From positions 1-62,147 of IMG/VR virus record IMGVR_UViG_3300047472_000433: DNA of 62,147 bases; one strand, given 5' to 3'. Of this stretch, positions 55,760-62,147 are shown piece after piece. The notes beneath the pieces were generated by a model that saw only the letters and a program-made list of their open reading frames with translations, was not told where the DNA came from and ran no database searches. The DNA is from a virus. Made by a program: the position numbers and the translations under genes. Each line of letters opens with the position of its first letter. The stretch's first letter is position 1.

Positions 55760-56291
55760 AAAAGCGGTCGCCGGGTGCTGCAACCATCCGGCTTTGTCTT
55801 GGGTCAGGACGAATAAATTGATACTGGAGCCCAGCATGGCCCGACTTGCCGCGCAGTCGATCCGAAAGGACCAGCGCGGCACCTATTCCAGTATCACCCA
55901 CTGCCGCTCATGAAGCGGCTTTGGCGATGCAAGGACCTGTGTACTTGATCCCGATAGGCCACTTTGGAGGATCGCATCATGGACTAATTAGTTGATCTGC
56001 CTGACCTGCGCCAGATGCGCACAGGAACCACACAGAACGGCGGCGAATGAATGTAAGAGCGCGTCGGGGGATGGGTAGCGCAGGCGCCTGCGTCCATCGA
56101 CCGAGGGGGTTTCGGGATCGTCATACCGAGAGCCGTTCTGTGTGGTGAATGCGCAGGCTGATGCGCAAGCGGAGATAGCCCGGGCGCTGGTTCGAGCTGA
56201 CGTATCGAGAACTGGGACATACCGGAGATCAGCGCCGGCCACCACAATTATTTGCCCGCAGGGGCGCCAGAACATAAACGAGGAGCGGGAC
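55760..56291 (+). other. 530-bp gene-poor region with strong inverted repeats
   Basis: No convincing protein gene except a possible 25-codon frame at 55837 after GGAG. Left part: GATACTGGA and TCCAGTATC (55819-55897) as distant inverted arms. Right part: CCACACAGAACGGC (56028-56041) and GCCGTTCTGTGTGG (56132-56145) perfect 14-bp arms 90 bp apart, with an inner stem CGCAGG/CCTGCG (56079-56092) inside GATGG/CCATC (56070-56098). It may be a structured RNA or an element used at the DNA level. Confidence 0.5.
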
Positions 56292-56615
56292 ATGGGCGAA
56301 GTTGCCGAAATGATGTTGGACGGAACATTGTGCGAAGGCTGTGGTGTTTTCCTTAACGCTGAACCGACAGGATACCTATGTCGCTGCAAAGACTGCGCAA
56401 CCGAAGCGAGGAGCGAGCGCGTCAAAAGGAACGTCGCCGCCAATCAGAAATTGCAAGGCGAGCAAAAGAAAATCCCTTGCAGCGTCTGCGGCCGCAAGGT
56501 CAAGACCATCGGCATGCCGAACCACATGAAGGATGCGCACCCGTCACACGATTTGCTCGCTGCCGCGAAGCAGGAAGACGCATACGGCGCCTATCACCTA
56601 GATGGTGCCGCATGA
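56292..56615 (+). CDS. Zinc-finger phage protein
   Basis: 107 residues from ATG 56292 with AGGAG upstream. LCEGCGVFL, CRCKDC at the N-terminus and a C2H2-like CSVCGRKVKTIGMPNHMKDAHP at the C-terminus. Probably binds DNA; the function is unknown. Overlaps the next gene by four bases. Confidence 0.55.
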   Translation: MGEVAEMMLDGTLCEGCGVFLNAEPTGYLCRCKDCATEARSERVKRNVAANQKLQGEQKKIPCSVCGRKVKTIGMPNHMKDAHPSHDLLAAAKQEDAYGAYHLDGAA

Positions 56616-56797
56616 ACCGCGCCATCACCCTCATCACTGGCGGCCGCGCCTCGCGCCTTACTCGCCTCCTCTTCGGCGCGCCCGGCTGCTGGCCGTCGCG
56701 CCACCCCGGCGCCATGCTCGCCGTCGTGATCCTGCTGGCCCTGTCGGCCGATTGGATTGCTGACACCGTGGCGACCATCGTGGTCGGCGCGCTATGA
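56612..56797 (+). CDS. Small membrane protein
   Basis: 61 residues with one hydrophobic segment (GAMLAVVILLALSADWIADTVATIVVGAL). Overlaps neighbours on both sides by four bases. Function unknown. Confidence 0.5.
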   Translation: MNRAITLITGGRASRLTRLLFGAPGCWPSRHPGAMLAVVILLALSADWIADTVATIVVGAL

Positions 56798-57126
56798 GCG
56801 AACTTTCAGATATCCACTCAGCACTGCGATCAGGATTATTTGCAGTAGATCGACTGGAAAGTAAGTGTGTTCGCGGCTCCGATTGGGACTACGTGAATTC
56901 AACTCGGCGCGAACTCAATGATGGCATGAAGGCATGGGAAAAGCTTTCGAGTCAATTGCGTGATGGGAAAAAGTACATCGAGGCGCCCGATGATTTCAAG
57001 CATACAAGCTGCTATTGCAGTGCTCCGACGTGCAGCCCTCCGTGCGGCTTTTGCGAGTCAGGTGGTGGCAATGATCTGGATGGGTTTGATAACCAGCTTG
57101 ATGGGCAAATGGGAGGCGCGCCATGA
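56794..57126 (+). CDS. Small protein with Cys-rich tail
   Basis: 110 residues, helical N-terminus and Cys-rich CYCSAPTCSPPCGFC near residues 73-87, which may hold metal. The stop overlaps the next ATG. Confidence 0.5.
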   Translation: MSELSDIHSALRSGLFAVDRLESKCVRGSDWDYVNSTRRELNDGMKAWEKLSSQLRDGKKYIEAPDDFKHTSCYCSAPTCSPPCGFCESGGGNDLDGFDNQLDGQMGGAP

Positions 57127-57242
57127 AACGCAACTGGATATTCGGCATCGCCGTCAGCTTGCTCTACCTGGCCGTCCTCGCCTTCACGCAGCACGGCGAC
57201 GACGTTGCGCAGAAAGCCGAGTGCGTGAAATGGAAGCACTGA
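57123..57242 (+). CDS. Very small membrane protein
   Basis: 39 residues with a hydrophobic segment (WIFGIAVSLLYLAVLAF). ATGA overlap with the previous gene. Function unknown. Confidence 0.45.
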   Translation: MKRNWIFGIAVSLLYLAVLAFTQHGDDVAQKAECVKWKH

Positions 57243-57343
57243 TCCTGTTCCGCCGCTACCGGTGCGCCGGCCACACCTTGAAACATGCCGCGCGTCTGGC
57301 GGCCCTGCAAATCGAAATTTTGAAACTTCAAAGGAAGATGTGA
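57230..57343 (+). CDS. Very small protein before recT
   Basis: 37 residues (MEALILFRRYRCAGHTLKH...). Overlaps the previous gene by 13 bases in another frame; its stop overlaps the recT ATG (TGATG). Confidence 0.4.
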   Translation: MEALILFRRYRCAGHTLKHAARLAALQIEILKLQRKM

Positions 57344-58284
57344 TGAACGCAGTTACCCAAGAGAGCCGCGCAGCCATGCAGTTGGCGCCGACCGAACAGA
57401 TGGACATGCCCGTCGTCGCGACCAGCAGCGCCGCGCTGATCCTCGATTCGGCCAGCATGGACAGCATGATGCGCCTGGCCGAGGTGATGGCCAAAGGCCG
57501 CGCCACCGTGCCGGAGCACCTTCGCGGCAGCGCCGCCGACTGCGCCGCCGTCGTCATGCAGGCTATCCAGTGGCGCATGAACCCGTTCGCCGTGGCGCAG
57601 AAAACGCACCTCGTTAATGGAGCGCTGGGCTACGAAGCGCAGCTGGTCAATGCAGTCATCCAGTCCAGTGGCGTCACCATCGACCGCTTTAATTACGAGT
57701 GGTACGGGCCGTGGGATCGGATCATCGGAAAAACGAAGGTCTGCACAGCGCCTGCCAAAGGCAACAAGGGCGATGCGAATTACAAGAAGGAACATCAGTT
57801 CCGCGTGCCGGATTACCTGATGCAGGATGAGGATGGCTGCGGCGTACGTATCTGGGCCACGCTGCGCGGCGAGGCGCAACCGCGCGTGCTCGAACTGCTA
57901 CTCGTACAGGCCAGCGTGCGCAATTCGCCGCTGTGGGCGACCGATCCAAAGCAGCAGCTCGCATATCTGGCAGTGAAGCGCTGGACGCGGCTCTACTCGC
58001 CGGACGTCATCCTGGGCGTCTACACGCCAGATGAGTTGGAAGAGGTGAATAGCGAACTGCGCCAAATCCACGATATCACGCCGCCGCCGACCGCCGGCGC
58101 CGCACCGGGCGTGCTCCCCGAATGCAGTGCCGAGAAGTTCACCGAAAACACGCCAGCCTGGCGCGATCTGATCGTGTCGAAGAAGAAAACGCCCGCCGGC
58201 CTGATCGCGATGCTGAGCACCAAGGCGATTTTGACGGAGCAGCAAAAGCTGACGATCGACAGCTGGGCCCACGAGTCCGATTGA
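57343..58284 (+). CDS. recT: RecT-family single-strand annealing protein
   Basis: 313 residues with AAAGGAAG upstream. The RecT core contains RMNPFAVAQKTHLVNGALGYEAQLVNAVIQSSG, GCGVRIWATLRGEAQPR and VKRWTRLYSPDVILGVYTPDEL. It binds ssDNA and promotes annealing with the exonuclease encoded next. Likely expressed from the PL-like promoter. Confidence 0.85.
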   Translation: MNAVTQESRAAMQLAPTEQMDMPVVATSSAALILDSASMDSMMRLAEVMAKGRATVPEHLRGSAADCAAVVMQAIQWRMNPFAVAQKTHLVNGALGYEAQLVNAVIQSSGVTIDRFNYEWYGPWDRIIGKTKVCTAPAKGNKGDANYKKEHQFRVPDYLMQDEDGCGVRIWATLRGEAQPRVLELLLVQASVRNSPLWATDPKQQLAYLAVKRWTRLYSPDVILGVYTPDELEEVNSELRQIHDITPPPTAGAAPGVLPECSAEKFTENTPAWRDLIVSKKKTPAGLIAMLSTKAILTEQQKLTIDSWAHESD

Positions 58285-58330
58285 TCGCCATACCCCTTCG
58301 CCACCCGATAACTACATCAAGGACAACACC

Positions 58331-60184
58331 ATGCAAGTCGAACTCATTCAAGGCAGCGACCCGTGGCTGCAATTTCGCCTCACCCACTTCGGCGCCAGCG
58401 AGGCCGCCGTCATGCTCGGTATCTCGCCGCTGGCGAAACGCAGCGAACTGCTGCACATGAAATCGACCGGCCTGGCAAAGGAATTTTCCGAGTGGGTCCA
58501 GTCGAACATCCTCGATTACGGCCACGAAGTCGAGGCGCTGGCGCGGCCGCATGTCGAGCGCGACATCGACGAAGAGCTCTACCCCGTCACGCACGAAGGC
58601 GATTTTGCGCTGGCTGGCGCGCCGTGGCGCCTGTCGGCATCACTCGATGGTTTGAACCTGAGCGACACGATCGCATGGGAGCATAAACAGTGGAACGAGG
58701 AACTGGCCGCCGCCGTCGCCGCCGGCGAACTTCCCGAGCACCACGCACCGCAGTGCCAGCAAGAGCTGATGCTCTCCGGCGCCGACAAGCTGATGTTCAC
58801 CGTTTCTGACGGCACGGCCGAGCGCAAGGTCTCGATGTGGGTCTACCCGGACGCGGCCTGGTTCGAGCGCCTGCGCGCCGGCTGGGAGCAGTTCGCCAAG
58901 GACCTGCTCGACTATGCGCCGCGCCAGCTCGCCGAGAAGCCGGCCGCCGAACCGATCAAGTCCCTGCCGGCGCTGGTTGTGCAGACGCGCGGCGAAGTCG
59001 TCAGCAGCAACCTGAATGCCTACAAGCTGGCCGCCGATCGCTTCATTGCGAACATCAAAACCGATCTGCAGACCGACGATGATTTCGCCAACGCCGAGGC
59101 CACCGTGAGATTCTGTGGCGATGCCGAAAAGGATCTCGAGCTGGCCAAGGCCGCGGCGATCGCACAGACGGCCAGCATCGACGAAGTACTGCGCACGGTC
59201 GACCACATCAAAGACCAGTTGCGCACGAAGCGCCTCGTGCTCGAGAAGCTGGTTGTAAAGCGCAAGCAGGAAATCAAGGAAACCATCCTGGCCGAAGCCA
59301 AGGCTGCCTACCTCGATCACGTCGCCGCGCTCGAAGCCGAGATCAAGCCGCTGCGCCTGGTGCAGACGCCGCCCGACTTCGCCGGCGCCATGAAGAATAA
59401 GCGTACCCTGGCCAGCCTGCACGATGCCGTCGACACGCTGCTGGCCAGCGCGAAGATCGCCACGAACGCGGCGGCCACTGACTACCGCAGCAAGCAGGCC
59501 TGGTGCCGCGAGAATGCCGACGGCTTCCAGTTCCTGCTGATGGACCTGCAGACGATCATCGCCAAGCCGGCCGACGATTTCCAGCTGTTGGTGACGACGC
59601 GCATCGCCGACCACAAGCGCGCCGAGGAAACCAAGGCCGAAGCGCTGCGCGTCAAGATCGCCGCTGAGGAAAAGCAGAAGGCCGAAGCGGCCGCCGCTGA
59701 AACGCTGCGCCTGGCCCGGATCGAAGAGGCGCGCCAGACCGAACAGCGCGAGGCCGCAGAACGTGCCCGCGTCGCCGCCGACACGAAACGCCAGCTTGAA
59801 GAGCAGGCCCAGCGCATTGCCGCTGAGCGCGCTGCCGAAAAACCAGTGGTCCCGGCCAGCGCTGCGCCCGAGGTCGCCCGCCAAGCGTCGTTCTACGGCG
59901 AGGCCGCACCAGCGCGCGCCGCCCAGCTGCAAGCCCATGCCGACCAGCACCTGGCCGACGGCCGCGCCAGCGCCCTGGCCGAGCGCGCCGCCGGGCTGCC
60001 AGGCGGATCGCTGCGCCCCGGGATTGCTGATTCGCTGCTCGATGCCGTGATTGATGTCGGACCGACCGATGACCAGATCATCGCCTTCGGCGCCGAGCAC
60101 GACATGGATCTCGACGAACTGCTGCCGCGCCTCGAGCGCTTCATCGCCGACGTGCGTGCCGGCCGCGTCCTGGTCGCCGCGTAA
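58331..60184 (+). CDS. YqaJ-type exonuclease with long coiled-coil extension
   Basis: 617 residues. N-terminal ~230: lambda exo-like YqaJ domain (FGASEAAVMLGISP, SASLDGL, and AWEHKQW, with E-x-K catalytic residues). The remaining ~390 residues form long alanine/glutamate-rich helices (up to about 500) and a helical C-terminal end. YqaJ enzymes alone are about 200-350 residues, so the extension is unusual. It works with RecT for phage recombination. Confidence 0.75.
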   Translation: MQVELIQGSDPWLQFRLTHFGASEAAVMLGISPLAKRSELLHMKSTGLAKEFSEWVQSNILDYGHEVEALARPHVERDIDEELYPVTHEGDFALAGAPWRLSASLDGLNLSDTIAWEHKQWNEELAAAVAAGELPEHHAPQCQQELMLSGADKLMFTVSDGTAERKVSMWVYPDAAWFERLRAGWEQFAKDLLDYAPRQLAEKPAAEPIKSLPALVVQTRGEVVSSNLNAYKLAADRFIANIKTDLQTDDDFANAEATVRFCGDAEKDLELAKAAAIAQTASIDEVLRTVDHIKDQLRTKRLVLEKLVVKRKQEIKETILAEAKAAYLDHVAALEAEIKPLRLVQTPPDFAGAMKNKRTLASLHDAVDTLLASAKIATNAAATDYRSKQAWCRENADGFQFLLMDLQTIIAKPADDFQLLVTTRIADHKRAEETKAEALRVKIAAEEKQKAEAAAAETLRLARIEEARQTEQREAAERARVAADTKRQLEEQAQRIAAERAAEKPVVPASAAPEVARQASFYGEAAPARAAQLQAHADQHLADGRASALAERAAGLPGGSLRPGIADSLLDAVIDVGPTDDQIIAFGAEHDMDLDELLPRLERFIADVRAGRVLVAA

Positions 60185-60217
60185 TTGCCGCCCTTCCCGT
60201 CCACCCTGGAGAAAATA

Positions 60218-60517
60218 ATGAAAGCAGCAATCCCCATCACCATGATCCCTGTCACCTCAAGCCAGATCGCGGCCATCGGCCACTCGCCCGAGCTCAACGT
60301 CCTGGCCATCCAGTTCCCGCCGAAGAAGTCGACCGGCGTGGCCGACACGTACCAGTACCAGAACGTCGACGCGGCCATGTTCGCCGAGTTCCTGGCGGCC
60401 GAGTCGCAGGGTTCGTTTTTCATCCAGCGCATCAAGAAGCTCCCGGAGCAGTTCCCATATGCGAAAGTCGAGCCGGCGCCGGCTGCCGCTGCGACCGAGC
60501 CAGGTGCCGCGGCATGA
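60218..60517 (+). CDS. KTSC-domain protein
   Basis: 99 residues from ATG 60218 with GGAGAA upstream. The central part (SSQIAAIGHSPELNVLAIQF, DAAMFAEFLAAESQGSFFIQRIKK) fits the KTSC domain; the tail is Ala/Pro-rich. KTSC domains occur with recombination proteins; the role is unknown. Confidence 0.65.
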   Translation: MKAAIPITMIPVTSSQIAAIGHSPELNVLAIQFPPKKSTGVADTYQYQNVDAAMFAEFLAAESQGSFFIQRIKKLPEQFPYAKVEPAPAAAATEPGAAA

Positions 60518-61143
60518 GCGCCACTATCCTTACCGAGGACCAGTTCCTGCGCGAAGTGGCCGAGCACAGGATGATCGTGATCCGCGACGACGGCGTGCAC
60601 CGCCACATCCGCTTCAAGCAGCCGGACAGTATCTGCATGTACTTCGACCTGATCACCTGGCCGGGGTACCTCTGCTACACGGGTGACATGGGCACCTACG
60701 TGTTCCAGCGCCTGACCGACATGTTCGAGTTCTTCCGGACGGACCGCGAGTACAAAAAACGCGGCGGCAAGAAGCTGGGCATCAACTTGTCGTATTGGGG
60801 TGAAAAGCTGCAGGCGACCGACCGCGGCGACGGTTACCGCAAATACTCCGCCGACAAGTTCAGGGCCAACGTCATGGATTGGATCGAGCAGCGTGGCCTG
60901 GTCGGCCAGTTGGGCCACGGCCTGCGCGACGAACTGGAATCGGAGGTGCTCGACCATGCGGACGATGGCGCTGACGTCGCCTACCGTGCGGCGATGGACT
61001 TCAAATGGGCCGGCAAATACGTATTCCCGGATTTTTACGAGGTCGACAGCGAGGAATACACGCACCGCTTCGTGTGGTGCTGCTACGCGCTGGCCTGGGG
61101 TATCGAGCAATACGACGCGTCGAAAGTCGAGGTCGCAGCATGA
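60514..61143 (+). CDS. Phage protein of unknown function
   Basis: 209 residues with aromatic-rich strands (TWPGYLCYTGDMGTYVFQRLTDMFEFFRTDREYKKRGGKK, KWAGKYVFPDFYEVDSEEYTHRFVWCCYALAWGI). It belongs to a group of phage proteins frequently near KTSC/RecT genes. Overlaps both neighbours. Confidence 0.5.
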   Translation: MSATILTEDQFLREVAEHRMIVIRDDGVHRHIRFKQPDSICMYFDLITWPGYLCYTGDMGTYVFQRLTDMFEFFRTDREYKKRGGKKLGINLSYWGEKLQATDRGDGYRKYSADKFRANVMDWIEQRGLVGQLGHGLRDELESEVLDHADDGADVAYRAAMDFKWAGKYVFPDFYEVDSEEYTHRFVWCCYALAWGIEQYDASKVEVAA

Positions 61144-61889
61144 GCGCCCCAACATACAGCCGGCCGTTCGACATGGCCGCTGCGCGCGCCGGCGCGCCTT
61201 TCTGCGGCGCGCAGGGCCAGGCGGTCCGGGTTCTGATCTGGGACCGCAAGCACCCGACGCACCCGATCATCATCATGGAGGAGGATGGTGAGCAGGAGGC
61301 CATTGCCATGCGCGCGAACGGCACGACCGAATTCGGCGCTTACACCGCGAGGGAGCTGGTCATGCTGCCGCTGGGGCTGATCGACGGACGGCCCGTGTTC
61401 GTGGCTGACCGTATCGAGCAGCGTGACCACCACAACGAATCCTGGGTGGCGCGCGATGCGCAGCCAGAGGACCGGGATTTTTCCACTAGTCGCTGGCCAG
61501 CGCCGGCAAAGGTCTATCCGCAGACGCAGATGAGCGACGATGATCTGCGCCACGCCGCCGGCATGAACCACAACAACATGACGATGACGCTCGGGCACCT
61601 GCATTCCGCTGCCAACGCCGCACTTCGTCATGCCGTCGATACCAGCCAGGTCGTGGATGCTGAGCGGTCCACAGAGGCAATCCGCAAAGCCTACGCCGAC
61701 GGCCAGGCTATCGCGTACAAGCATGAGGGTGCAGCACGCGCCGAACGCGACATGGCAATTGTGCGAGCCACTGTACTTGCATGCAAAGCACGGTTCAACA
61801 CTGGGCCGCTTGACATGTATTCAGGCGAGAACGTCATCACTCGGCTCTCCGGCATCCATCCTAAATCCGCCATCGCCACCGTCAAATAA
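61140..61889 (+). CDS. Hypothetical recombination-operon protein
   Basis: 249 residues from ATG 61140. Beta-rich N-terminus and a helical C-terminus. No family identified. Overlaps the previous stop (ATGA). Confidence 0.5.
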   Translation: MSAPTYSRPFDMAAARAGAPFCGAQGQAVRVLIWDRKHPTHPIIIMEEDGEQEAIAMRANGTTEFGAYTARELVMLPLGLIDGRPVFVADRIEQRDHHNESWVARDAQPEDRDFSTSRWPAPAKVYPQTQMSDDDLRHAAGMNHNNMTMTLGHLHSAANAALRHAVDTSQVVDAERSTEAIRKAYADGQAIAYKHEGAARAERDMAIVRATVLACKARFNTGPLDMYSGENVITRLSGIHPKSAIATVK

Positions 61890-61898
61890 GGAATCATC

Positions 61899-62147
61899 AT
61901 GTGGTTCAAGAATTTGCAGATCTACCGCCTTCCCGTCCCTTGGAATTTCACAGCTGAGCAACTGGAAGCCGCGCTGGCGCCGCATGCGATGGTTCCGTGC
62001 ACGAGCATGGACCTGCAGCAGCAGGGCTGGGATTCGCCGCGCAACAACGGCTCGCTGGTCCACACCGTCAACAAGCAGATGCTGATCCTGCTGGGCACGG
62101 AAAAGAAATTGCTGCCCGCTACGGTGATCAACCAGGTCGCCAAGGTG
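61899..62147 (+). CDS. rdgC: RdgC recombination-associated protein (cut by window end)
   Basis: First 83 residues. The N-terminus [26 protein letters not shown] and [36 protein letters not shown] fits RdgC, a DNA-binding ring protein that limits RecA. It is often found in prophage recombination operons. The gene is not complete in this window. Confidence 0.85.
   Translation, partial: MWFKNLQIYRLPVPWNFTAEQLEAALAPHAMVPCTSMDLQQQGWDSPRNNGSLVHTVNKQMLILLGTEKKLLPATVINQVAKV

Larger units (their letters stand above)
969..62147. mobile_element. Lambdoid/P22-like prophage, right end not in window
   Basis: The left junction is the 3' half of a tRNA-Val on the minus strand. From there genes for lysis, tail, head, packaging, replication, DNA modification, CI/Cro immunity and RecT/exonuclease recombination follow in a lambdoid arrangement. 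No integrase, excisionase or second attachment site is seen, so the element continues past the right edge. Late and leftward early genes are on minus; cI, its downstream cargo and the recombination operon are on plus. Isolated plus-strand genes (3060, 18520, 19111, 23446, 44467, 49013) look like morons or divergent regulators. Confidence 0.95.

Noticed and set aside
58640-60100. 486-codon open frame on minus opposite the exonuclease
   Set aside because: Gly/Leu/Arg-rich shadow frame; the plus frame carries the YqaJ motifs.
59893-61155. 420-codon open frame on minus across exonuclease, KTSC and following genes
   Set aside because: Spans three well-supported plus-strand genes, so it is a shadow.
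61899-62147. Integrase within the window
   Set aside because: No tyrosine or serine recombinase motifs in any frame; the final gene is the start of rdgC.

Overview
The window is most of a large temperate prophage in a high-GC betaproteobacterium. Gene content and style (GH19 endolysin, DUF4214 in the tape measure, KTSC and RdgC next to RecT/exonuclease) suggest Burkholderiales, possibly Oxalobacteraceae such as Massilia, Janthinobacterium or Duganella; this is inference. Host DNA (an ankyrin-repeat gene) lies at the left edge. The junction is at about 969-1018, where the 3' half of a tRNA-Val(CAC) and its terminator remain on the minus strand. No integrase and no second junction are visible, so the prophage runs past base 62147, and the intact tRNA-Val should lie on the minus strand beyond the right edge.

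Layout. 1257-3536: a phage P22 immI-like module with a Mnt-like repressor on plus, divergent from an Arc-like repressor plus BRO-N and Rha antirepressors on minus. 3628-5978: lysis genes (Rz/Rz1, GH19 endolysin, holin candidates). 5975-16095: tail tip, hub and tape measure. 16181-19371: an insertion in the tail operon holding a second immI-like module and a small plus-strand gene. 19447-23394: frameshifting tail chaperone, tail tube, tail terminator and connectors. 23446-24243: an HNH gene on the opposite strand. 24262-34765: SGNH-hydrolase and Ig-like structural proteins, coat, scaffold, MuF-like protein, portal, TerL and TerS. 34799-39880: small genes, a possible late antiterminator and replication proteins. 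39882-49636: DNA modification and recombination genes (helicase-methyltransferase fusion, Ref-like nuclease, PAPS-reductase-like protein, NinB, repeat-rich C5 methyltransferase, HD hydrolase), small regulators and a Cro-like protein. 49708-54090: CI repressor followed by a rex-position block of lysogenic genes. 55171 onward: a second operator pair and an early operon with RecT, exonuclease, KTSC and RdgC.

How it works. CI and Cro appear to act on five matching operators. Three lie between cro and cI and two upstream of 55248, and within each group the centres are exactly 24 bp apart, as in lambdoid OR/OL. Leftward transcription gives replication, modification and, through a likely late antiterminator, the long late operon, which is studded with intrinsic terminators. 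Rightward transcription gives the recombination genes. Genes between cI and the right operator sit where lambda has rexAB and probably serve lysogenic conversion or exclusion.

The most striking observation is that the prophage carries two complete immI-like modules about 15.3 kb apart. Their antirepressors are nearly identical but their Arc/Mnt repressors and operators have diverged. Each has a conserved plus-strand promoter inside ant and a plus-strand terminator in the arc-ant gap, which together predict a ~70-75 nt antisense RNA over the ant ribosome-binding site, the same arrangement as P22 sar.
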